Below, piece by piece: positions 55,803-64,000 of a stretch of DNA of 64,000 bases. Origin of the DNA: Geobacter sp. GTDB lineage: Bacteria > Desulfobacterota > Desulfuromonadia > Geobacterales > Geobacteraceae. A program made the translations under genes and the position numbers. Within the stretch, counting starts at the first letter, position 1; every line of letters begins with the position of its first letter. The notes beneath the pieces were generated by a model. It had not been told where the DNA came from and ran no database searches. It saw only the letters and a list, made by a program, of their open reading frames with translations. The stretch lies in assembly GCA_003574885.1 (NCBI GenBank), contig PJFC01000001.1:124001-188000 (forward strand), in the 5' to 3' direction.

Positions 55803-57446
55803 TCATGACAGCGCTGCGCAGTGCTCTTCAACCTTCCGCAACAAAGCCTGAATCTCCGGCAGCTGCACTATCTCGCACTGTTCCGCCAGAACCGCCGCCA
55901 GAATCCCGTCGGTCGTCAGCGGGTTGGCCAGGACGACACGCAGGACGGTGAGTTCCTCACCATAGCTGGCAAAGCGCAGCCGGGTCCGGGAGACAAAGGT
56001 TTTCCCCGCTTCCCGCTGATGCTTCTGCAAAAGCATGCAGACCTGGTCGAGAAGATCATTGATGCAACGGCGCTGCTCTGGCGTCGCTGCGGCCAGGACC
56101 CGCTGCACGGCTCGTGGACAGTAGCGGTAGGTGAGGATATTCAGCTCCGGTTCGCTGGTCAGTTCGAAATCGGGATGCAGCCGGATCATGTCGGCAAAGG
56201 TGCGCGCCCGCTCGATCCCCATATCGATGAGCAGCTCGTACCCCTTGCGGCCTATGATGGAAAAGCCGGCATGCACCAGCATCGCCATCCCCGGCCGTGA
56301 CCCTTCGAGGGTATGACTCCCCAGGTCCTTGGACCCATGGCGAAGGATGTAGTTGGCGTGATGTTCGATCGCCGTCAGGGCGGTCGGGTCCCTGAAGACG
56401 ACCATCCCCGCCCCCATGGGGACATACAGTTGTTTGTGCGCATCGATAGTGACCGAATCAGCCCGTTCAATTCCGCTGAGCAGGGAGCGATACCGGTCGG
56501 AAAAAAGGGTCGGACCACCCCAGGCGGCGTCCACGTGGAAATGGCAGCCGAGCTCCAGGGCGAAATCGGCCAGCGCTTCCAGCGGGTCGACGTTGCCGGT
56601 TTCGGTGGTGCCGGCGATCCCCACCACCGCAAGGGGAAGGATGTTCCGATCCTGCAGGCGCCGGCACTCTTCACGCAGCAGCTTCACGTCGATGCGGTTA
56701 TTGTCGTCGGTCTGCACCTTGATCAGGTTGTCCCGGCCTAAGCCCAGGAGGTCGGCGGCCTTGCCGAAAGAGTAGTGGCCCCGCTCGGAAACAAGGACCG
56801 CAACCCCGTCGCAGCCGCGATGCTGTAACGCCCGCCCGAGCCCTTCCTGTGCGATGCCACGAAACTCCCCGTCCGGAGCGAAGAGGCGGTTGCGCGCCAC
56901 CCAGAGCGCCGTGGTGTTGGCGATGGTGCCGCCGGAGCAGAAGGCACCCAGGGCATACTGGCTGTTGTGGATCCAGGGGGGATAGAAGTCGTCATCACGG
57001 CGGTAGACCAGGTGATGGAGCATGGCGAGGACCTGTCGCTCCATGGGGGTGAAGGCCTTGGAGGTCTCCACCTTGACCAGGTTCTGGTTAAGGGCGGTCA
57101 TGAGGCGCGCCAGGGGGAGCATGAAGTAGGGGAGCGCCGAGGTCATGTGACCGACAAAACCGGGGGCGGCGGTATGGACGGAATGTGCGACGAGGTGATC
57201 CTTGACGAATTCGGTATACTCGGAGACGTAGGTGGGTTCTTCCGGGATGGTGGCGGAGGCGAAATGGGTCTCGATCTCTTCCAGGTTCCGTTCGATGGCG
57301 ACGATATGCGTCTGCAGGAAGCCGGCAACATCGTCGGCGATCGCCTGATCGATGGCGCCGAGGGTCGATTCGGGCGATTCCGGCACGGTGAAGATCCGGT
57401 ACAGGTTTTCCAGGTTGGCGCGGGCTGCATCACGATTTTTCGGCAT
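55803..57446 (-). CDS. panP: PLP-dependent aspartate 1-decarboxylase, PanP type
   Basis: 547 residues, the expected length for PanP. Group II decarboxylase motifs: GAFCSGGTIANTTALWVARN, HFHVDAAWGGPTLFSD, the PLP lysine in VTIDAHKQLYVPMGAGMVVF and TLEGSRPGMAMLVHAG. The N-terminus PESPESTLGAIDQAIADDVAGFLQTHIVAIERNLEEIE matches the PanP branch that makes beta-alanine for coenzyme A in bacteria lacking PanD. It ends an operon with a GNAT and a YgjP-like gene. Confidence 0.9.
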   Translation of the reverse strand: MPKNRDAARANLENLYRIFTVPESPESTLGAIDQAIADDVAGFLQTHIVAIERNLEEIETHFASATIPEEPTYVSEYTEFVKDHLVAHSVHTAAPGFVGHMTSALPYFMLPLARLMTALNQNLVKVETSKAFTPMERQVLAMLHHLVYRRDDDFYPPWIHNSQYALGAFCSGGTIANTTALWVARNRLFAPDGEFRGIAQEGLGRALQHRGCDGVAVLVSERGHYSFGKAADLLGLGRDNLIKVQTDDNNRIDVKLLREECRRLQDRNILPLAVVGIAGTTETGNVDPLEALADFALELGCHFHVDAAWGGPTLFSDRYRSLLSGIERADSVTIDAHKQLYVPMGAGMVVFRDPTALTAIEHHANYILRHGSKDLGSHTLEGSRPGMAMLVHAGFSIIGRKGYELLIDMGIERARTFADMIRLHPDFELTSEPELNILTYRYCPRAVQRVLAAATPEQRRCINDLLDQVCMLLQKHQREAGKTFVSRTRLRFASYGEELTVLRVVLANPLTTDGILAAVLAEQCEIVQLPEIQALLRKVEEHCAALS

Positions 57447-57452
57447 TACTGA

Positions 57453-58016
57453 TCACCTTCGGGGAAAAGGGAATTCCCCCTCTTTCTTGACTATCGGCTC
57501 TCCCCGACGCTTCTTCCCCTGCGGGCTTGGCGGCGGGGCAGCAGGTTTGAACTCAGGTTCATACCCCACAACGAAGCTGGTGTCGACGGTATTTCGCATG
57601 CTCAGGAAGTGCGCATTGTTCTTATCGAACGGGCAGATGGGTGCACTGCAGGGCTCAAAGCCGAACCGCCCGTAATAGGCGGGTTCCCCCAGGACAAAGA
57701 GGGGCTGGCTTTTGATCGCCTCCTGCCGAAGGGCAAACCTGAGCAGTTCCGAGCCCACCCCCTGTCGCTGGAAGTCCGGTGCCACGGCCATGGGCGCCAG
57801 GTGCAACCCGCAGATGTCGTTGCCGTAATAGGCATTGGTAAAGGCGATGTAGGCAATGACCTTGTTGACATGAATGCAGACCCATTCGTGGATCGGCTTT
57901 CCGTTCTCGTGGAGCTTCTGCACCAGCCCGGCTTCGTAGTCACTCCCCGGAAAGGCGCGATTCAGGAGCGCGTAGACCTTGGGGCGGTTCTCTATGGTCA
58001 GTTTCTGTATCTTCAT
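57453..58016 (-). CDS. GNAT family N-acetyltransferase
   Basis: 187 residues. GNAT fold with HLAPMAVAPDFQRQGVGSELLRFAL (acetyl-CoA loop Q-x-x-G-x-G) and PLFVLGEPAYYGRFGFEP, as in predicted YhbS-like acetyltransferases. A C-terminal Pro/Lys-rich tail is extra. It begins 12 bases after the YgjP gene and ends six bases before panP, so it is in the same operon. Confidence 0.9.
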   Translation of the reverse strand: MKIQKLTIENRPKVYALLNRAFPGSDYEAGLVQKLHENGKPIHEWVCIHVNKVIAYIAFTNAYYGNDICGLHLAPMAVAPDFQRQGVGSELLRFALRQEAIKSQPLFVLGEPAYYGRFGFEPCSAPICPFDKNNAHFLSMRNTVDTSFVVGYEPEFKPAAPPPSPQGKKRRGEPIVKKEGEFPFPRR

Positions 58017-58028
58017 GGAGGCTCCAGG

Positions 58029-58541
58029 TCAGGTTTGGAGGTAGGGCGATCCCGCCATTTCCACCAGGGTCAGGAACAGCCGTGTGTCGAATTCCAGCTG
58101 GTGGTAGGCGGGTTCCATGTACGCGCAAAGCTGGTAGAAAGCCTTGTTATGCTCCTTTTCCTTCAAATGCGCAAGCTCGTGCACGACAATCATCTTCAGA
58201 AATTCCACGGGAGCGTCGCGGAAGACCGATGCGATGCGGATTTCGTTCTTTGCCTTCAGCTTCCCCCCCTGGACCCGTGAGACAAAAGTGTGGGTCCCGA
58301 GGGCGTTGTTGAGCACATGGATTTTCCCGTCGTAGACCACCCTGCTCAGCGGCTGGGCGGTGCGCAGGAACTCGTTCTTCATGTCGACGGTAAACTCGTA
58401 GAGCGCCCGGTCGGTTCTCACGTCGTGCGCCTTCGGATAGCGCTGCAAAAGGACGTTCCCCAGCCGGTTCTCCGCTATCAGCTGCGCCACCTGGCCGGTT
58501 ATCCCGGGTGAGTAGCCTGCCAGATATTTCAATCGGTGCAT
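58029..58541 (-). CDS. YgjP-like metallopeptidase domain protein (DUF45)
   Basis: 170 residues with zinc motif IVVHELAHLKEKEHNKAFY (HExxH and downstream His) and the preceding FVSRVQGGKLKAKNEIRIASVFRDAPVE. DUF45/YgjP proteins resemble wss1-like metalloproteases. First gene of the YgjP-GNAT-panP unit. Confidence 0.88.
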   Translation of the reverse strand: MHRLKYLAGYSPGITGQVAQLIAENRLGNVLLQRYPKAHDVRTDRALYEFTVDMKNEFLRTAQPLSRVVYDGKIHVLNNALGTHTFVSRVQGGKLKAKNEIRIASVFRDAPVEFLKMIVVHELAHLKEKEHNKAFYQLCAYMEPAYHQLEFDTRLFLTLVEMAGSPYLQT

Positions 58542-58619
58542 CTGCGGTTTCTTCCCTTCTCTTCCGTTCCCGCATCATACCTGCTGTCGGCGTATGCAAT
58601 CATGTCACAGAAACTTCCG

Positions 58620-58646
58620 AACGGGGGAGCCAAGCGGCTCCCCTTC
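58620..58646 (-). terminator. Hairpin after DUF4410 gene
   Basis: GGGGAGCC-GCTT-GGCTCCCC on the minus strand just past the stop codon. No T run, so termination is uncertain. Confidence 0.5.
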
Positions 58647-58651
58647 GGTTA

Positions 58652-59263
58652 TCAATAAATTTCCTTTATGAACTCGGCCAGTTCTTCACCCTCGTCCTGA
58701 GCCTGTACAATGAAGGCCTTGGTCATGTTGCTGCTTCCCAGGGTGTTCCCTTCTCCGCCGGAGCGGATATCCTTGATCTTCACCAGCACGGTGCCCGTTG
58801 CGGCGTCAACCAATTCGGCATCGATGGAAATGTTGGTCTTGGTGCTCTTGGGGGCCGCGAAGCCGAGGAACCATTTGGCCGCGCCAACCCCGCCGTTGAA
58901 CTTGGTGATTTTTCCCTTCAGGATGACCGCTTTGGTCTTGGTTGAGCTGTTGGCTTCGACTTTCTTGAAGATCTTATGTTGTTTCAGGTTCTTCACCGTG
59001 CTGTCGGTAAGCGCCTTGACGATATCTTTTTTCGCGTCTTCCAGCATCTTCTTTTCTTCGTCGTCGATATTGGCAATTTCCGCGTCCTTGGTTGAGTAAT
59101 CTTTGACGACGATCGTATCGTATTTTGTCCCGAGCCGCTCGCTCGTCAGAATCTCCTCTTCATCGAATTTATCGGGTTTGGGAAGGGTGTCCGCTGCCAG
59201 CAGACAGGTTGAGGATGTGGCTAGGGTAAGGACCAGAGCCAGCAGGATGAGCATTCGTTGCAT
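58652..59263 (-). CDS. DUF4410 exported protein
   Basis: About 203 residues from the ATG at 59263 (GGAGG, five-base spacing). Signal peptide RMLILLALVLTLATSSTCLLAAD. Mature part: YDTIVVKDYSTKDAEI, AVILKGKITKFNGGVGAAKWFLGFAAPKSTKTNISIDAELVDAATGTVLVKIKDI, which matches the DUF4410 pattern found in many deltaproteobacterial exported proteins. Role unknown. Confidence 0.82.
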   Translation of the reverse strand: MQRMLILLALVLTLATSSTCLLAADTLPKPDKFDEEEILTSERLGTKYDTIVVKDYSTKDAEIANIDDEEKKMLEDAKKDIVKALTDSTVKNLKQHKIFKKVEANSSTKTKAVILKGKITKFNGGVGAAKWFLGFAAPKSTKTNISIDAELVDAATGTVLVKIKDIRSGGEGNTLGSSNMTKAFIVQAQDEGEELAEFIKEIY

Positions 59264-59591
59264 GTGTACCTCCAATGGTAAGTTTAGGATTACTGTGTTC
59301 AGTGAAGTTCAAATTATCATGGGAACAGGTTTTGAAAAATCTTTTTTTTGCGTTATCCCCTTTTGACAGTCGCGCATGCCGGCACGGATACCATCGAAGA
59401 TGGCCAAAACTTCACAGAGCTCAAAGCCGCTCAGCGTGTCAGCTCCCTTTATCCTGTTTTCTGCAACAAACTTCCAGAACGGTGTTGCACTGCGCCGGTC
59501 GAAAATGGTACATAAAAGGATGACCATCTTGACGTTGCCCTGAAAGTTGTCGGGGACGCGGTCTCAAATCACATTTTCTGAGGTTGAAAGC
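59264..59591. other. 328-base intergenic region, no confident gene
   Basis: A 72-codon minus-strand ORF (59309-59527) covers most of it but has no ribosome binding site and no family resemblance, so it is not called. The region must hold divergent promoters for DUF4410 and the decarboxylase. Confidence 0.5.
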
Positions 59592-60911
59592 ATGACAATG
59601 ACACACTTCGGTCCGACCAGACTGGACGCAACGCTCATCCCGAAAATAGCCGGGCAGTGGGGAACACCGATCTATCTGCATGATCAGGAATACATAGAAA
59701 ACAGCTGTGATCAGCTGCTGAACATGCCCAACGCTTACGGCCTGCATGTCCGCTACGCCATGAAGGCAAACTCGGACCGCACCGTCCTGCGGGTCGTCAC
59801 CAACAAGGGACTGGACCTGGACTGCTCGTCGCTTGATGAAGCGGCCCGCGCCTTTGCCGCCGGTGTTTCGTACAGCAGGATGATGCTGACGACCCAGGAG
59901 GTCCCCTCCGGCGAGGAGCGCGCCGAACTGGAACAGATGATCAAGGCAGGCCTCAAGTACAACGTCTGCTCCACGACCCAGTTTCAGCTGATAGCCGACT
60001 TTGCCAAAGCCAACAAGATCGACCTCTCCATGAGGGTCCATCCGGGAGCCGCCGGCGGCGGTGAAAGCGCCACACGCGATACCGGCAGCGAATACTCCTG
60101 CTTCGGCGTCCACCTGAACGATGTCCCCACGGTCAAGGCCATGGCCGACAATCTTGGGCTTCATTTTACCCAGGTCCATGTCCATATCGGTTCGGGAGGC
60201 GACCCGGAAAAATGGCGCCAGAACATCGACCGTGAACTGGGCTTTGTAATGACCTATTTCCCCGATGCCACCACGGTAAGCTTCGGCGGCGGGCTCAAGG
60301 TCGCCCGGATGCCGGGGGAAAAACAGGCCGACATCGCCTCGCTGGGCGCCTATGCCAAACAACGGATCGAGGAATTCAAGGCGGCCACCGGCCGTGAGCT
60401 GCAGATGGAGATCGAACCGGGGACCTTTGTGGTCGCCAACTCGGGCCATATCATCACCCGGATTATCGACAAGAAGTTGACCAACGAGCTGAACTTCCTG
60501 ATCGTCGACGGCGGCATGGAACTGCTGACGCGCCCGCTCTTGTACGGCTCCGAGCACCCCATCGCCATCGTGCGCCAGGACGGTACGCTCCTCTCCAGCG
60601 AGTATGACGGCAAGCCGACGGCCGGGCTGAAATCGTTCGGGATCGTGGGGCGCTGCTGCGAAAGCGGCGACTCGGTGCGTCTGGATAACGACGGCAACAT
60701 CGTGCCGGTGCAGATTGCCGAACCGGAAATCGGTGACTATGTCGTCATCGGCGGTACCGGAGCCTATTCCGAGAGCATGTCGCCGGAAAACTACAACTCG
60801 CACCGCAAGCCGCCGGCCGTCATGAGGACACGCAGTGGCGAACTGGTTCTGATCAGGAAGAAGCAGGTTCTTGAGCAGATCTACCAGAACGAGCTGGATG
60901 TGAAACTGTAA
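59592..60911 (+). CDS. Type III PLP decarboxylase, diaminopimelate decarboxylase family
   Basis: About 439 residues from the ATG at 59592 (GAGG upstream). Alanine-racemase-like barrel with PLP lysine in VRYAMKANSD, SVHIGS-equivalent FTQVHVHIGSGGDPEKW, SFGGGLKVARMPGE, MEIEPGTFVVANSG and GRCCESGDSVRL. This matches LysA relatives; a paralogue role (other D- or L-diamino acid, or carboxynorspermidine) is possible because no lysine genes adjoin it. No symbol is given. Confidence 0.85.
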   Translation: MTMTHFGPTRLDATLIPKIAGQWGTPIYLHDQEYIENSCDQLLNMPNAYGLHVRYAMKANSDRTVLRVVTNKGLDLDCSSLDEAARAFAAGVSYSRMMLTTQEVPSGEERAELEQMIKAGLKYNVCSTTQFQLIADFAKANKIDLSMRVHPGAAGGGESATRDTGSEYSCFGVHLNDVPTVKAMADNLGLHFTQVHVHIGSGGDPEKWRQNIDRELGFVMTYFPDATTVSFGGGLKVARMPGEKQADIASLGAYAKQRIEEFKAATGRELQMEIEPGTFVVANSGHIITRIIDKKLTNELNFLIVDGGMELLTRPLLYGSEHPIAIVRQDGTLLSSEYDGKPTAGLKSFGIVGRCCESGDSVRLDNDGNIVPVQIAEPEIGDYVVIGGTGAYSESMSPENYNSHRKPPAVMRTRSGELVLIRKKQVLEQIYQNELDVKL

Positions 60912-60915
60912 TCAG

Positions 60916-61039
60916 CAGGTTGTTGAAAAACCGTCAGATTGCCGTCGTCCTCAAAAGCCCCATTGTGCGGCGTAGCGCGGCTACGCCTCCGCAGGGGCTT
61001 TCTGCGGATACGACAATCTCACTATTTTTGAACAACCTG
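60916..61039. repeat. 124-bp MITE-like palindromic element
   Basis: Ends CAGGTTGTTGAAAAA and TTTTTGAACAACCTG are inverted repeats with one mismatch. The halves pair almost throughout (AGATTG-CG, AAGCCCC, GGCGTAGC), so the element folds into one long hairpin. No coding capacity. Probably a non-autonomous mobile element or a REP-type intergenic repeat. Confidence 0.8.
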
Positions 61040-61077
61040 AGCGTTGCACGCTATTCAGAAGATAAATTACCGTAAAC

Positions 61078-61117
61078 AAAGAGGCCAAGGGGTATGCGTC
61101 CCCTTGGCCTCTTTTTA
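61078..61117. terminator. Bidirectional terminator beside the toxin gene
   Basis: AAAGAGGCCAAGGGG-TATGCG-TCCCCTTGGCCTCTTTTT, 15-bp stem. It terminates the minus-strand toxin gene and anything read from the left. Confidence 0.92.
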
Positions 61118-61141
61118 TGTGAGATATGATTGCTGTGTAAT

Positions 61142-61423
61142 CTACCGGTAAACCTCGTCATGGCTGCCGATATCGAGTAATACGATTTCTTTTTCTGTCA
61201 TCAGCAGGGTCAGAGTTATGCGGTAGGAATAGGTCAGCCTGACGGCATGGCATCCGGCAAGCTTGCCGGTGAGTTGATGTAGACCGAGGCCCGGCTGAAA
61301 CGGGTCCTGTTGCAGAGCGCTGACGGTCGCGGCAAAGCGGGGCTTGAGCTCGGGGTGCTTCCTGAAGAACCTGCTTGCCTGCCGGAGAAACTTTTCCGAG
61401 GTGGTAACGCTGAACACGCTCAC
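61142..61423 (-). CDS. RelE/ParE-superfamily toxin
   Basis: 93 residues from a GTG that overlaps the antitoxin stop by four bases (GTGA). Fold features: VTTSEKFLRQASRFFRKHPELKPRFAATVSAL, LGLHQLTGKLAGCHAVRLTYSYRITLTLLM and IVLLDIGSHDEVYR, the RelE/YafQ-like mRNA interferase pattern with the C-terminal His/Tyr region. Its antitoxin is encoded immediately upstream. Confidence 0.9.
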   Translation of the reverse strand: MSVFSVTTSEKFLRQASRFFRKHPELKPRFAATVSALQQDPFQPGLGLHQLTGKLAGCHAVRLTYSYRITLTLLMTEKEIVLLDIGSHDEVYR

Positions 61424-61689
61424 TCTCCGTCAGCGCCGAGTGCCTGCAACAGTTCATCGGCAGAGGCGAATCTTCGAACCCGGCCGGCCTTCACATCCTC
61501 CAGCGACGCCTTGACCCGGGCCACATACGCCTCCTCCGCCTCGGCCACCAGTTCCTGGTAGCGCGCCTCAGACAGCACTACATACTCGGGCCGGTTGTTG
61601 CGGATGACATGCACGTCACCCGTGGCGATCAGCTCGTCCACGGCGGCAATGCCGCGCCGTTTGATTTCCTGGGCAGGGATGGTGTTCAT
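61420..61689 (-). CDS. Phd/YefM-family antitoxin
   Basis: About 89 residues from the ATG at 61689 (GAGGAGG upstream). N-terminal DNA-binding part MNTIPAQEIKRRGIAAVDELI, then GDVHVIRNNRPEYVVLSEARYQELVAEAEEAY typical of Phd/YefM, and a C-terminal toxin-binding tail. Represses its own promoter in known systems; an operator-like AGTACT-N6-AGTACT lies just upstream. Confidence 0.9.
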   Translation of the reverse strand: MNTIPAQEIKRRGIAAVDELIATGDVHVIRNNRPEYVVLSEARYQELVAEAEEAYVARVKASLEDVKAGRVRRFASADELLQALGADGE

Positions 61690-61704
61690 ATCCAGCCTCC
61701 TCAA

Positions 61705-61722
61705 AGTACTTGATTCAGTACT
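61705..61722. promoter_or_regulatory. Operator-like AGTACT-N6-AGTACT site of the toxin-antitoxin unit
   Basis: Two copies of the palindrome AGTACT separated by TGATTC, 16 bases before the antitoxin start. Position fits autoregulation by the antitoxin or complex. Confidence 0.6.
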
Positions 61723-61770
61723 AATATTGTGTCACAAGCAGTACACAAATTCAAACATATTTTCGCACGG

Positions 61771-64000
<2,230 letters not shown>

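Noticed and set aside
59309-59527. 72-aa minus-strand ORF in a gap
   Set aside because: No ribosome binding site, no recognisable domain, and it would occupy the promoter of two genes.
59439-60803. Minus-strand 454-aa ORF over the LysA-like gene
   Set aside because: Antisense to a well-supported PLP enzyme; no motifs.

Overview
The window reads as chromosomal DNA of a high-GC member of the Desulfuromonadota/Geobacterales (Geobacter-like). The inference rests on the gene repertoire: a PilT-type ATPase next to a DUF4388 protein, a sigma54-type response regulator beside a Dcu C4-dicarboxylate carrier, a caa3-type oxidase operon in an otherwise anaerobic-looking repertoire, PanP, and a probable selenocysteine-containing rhodanese. 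Species cannot be named from sequence reading alone. No rRNA, tRNA, CRISPR array or prophage was recognised.

Layout. 0-12 kb: the 5' part of serS, a CapA-family protein, ThpR, a minus-strand block of small enzymes (DUF2288, DUF1847, NUDIX, YceH), a DUF4388/GAF protein with a PilT ATPase, an M30-like lipoprotein peptidase, and an FKBP with a Cys/Asp-rich insert in one unit with a Dus-family enzyme and DUF3820. 12-23 kb: a minus-strand cytochrome oxidase cluster (SCO, coxA, coxC, coxD, coxB-cytochrome c, ctaB) followed by an apparently UGA-interrupted rhodanese and DUF2784, then folD, an SrkA-like kinase and a divergent pair of a COG2403 P-loop protein and a TIGR00300 (LOR/SDH) protein. 23-30 kb: an accessory stretch of small and poorly known genes, more AT-rich toward its right side, with a Y1 (REP-type) transposase element bounded by 26-bp inverted repeats and an array of operator-like palindromes upstream of an RDD protein.

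30-45 kb: an ovoB-ovoA pair for ovothiol/5-thiohistidine synthesis divergent from an MFS transporter, a sensor kinase with a periplasmic binding domain, a sigma54 activator, and dcuA preceded by three TATAACC-N3-GGTTATA-type palindromes and a -24/-12 promoter, then a MASE3-PAS kinase, a TRIC-family channel, several Cys-rich small proteins and a RIO kinase. 45-64 kb: DbpA helicase, a GreA/B factor, a self-contained 20-codon peptide gene, DoxX, parvulin, DUF445, HAD phosphatase, secreted FKBP, a 5'-3' exonuclease/RNase H fusion, a DUF4143 ATPase, a YgjP-GNAT-PanP operon, DUF4410, a LysA-family decarboxylase, a MITE-like palindrome, a Phd/RelE toxin-antitoxin pair and katG, which is cut by the window end.

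Most notable: (1) an in-frame UGA in the rhodanese active-site loop with a downstream 6-bp stem and GGUCG loop that looks like a bacterial SECIS; (2) dbpA and a CxxC protein gene share an identically spaced promoter plus terminator-hairpin leader; (3) a 20-aa Cys-x3-Cys peptide gene with its own promoter, RBS, hairpin and terminator; (4) the ovoA-ovoB operon; (5) the enhancer-like palindromes and sigma54 promoter of dcuA. All are read by eye from the sequence; no database search was run.
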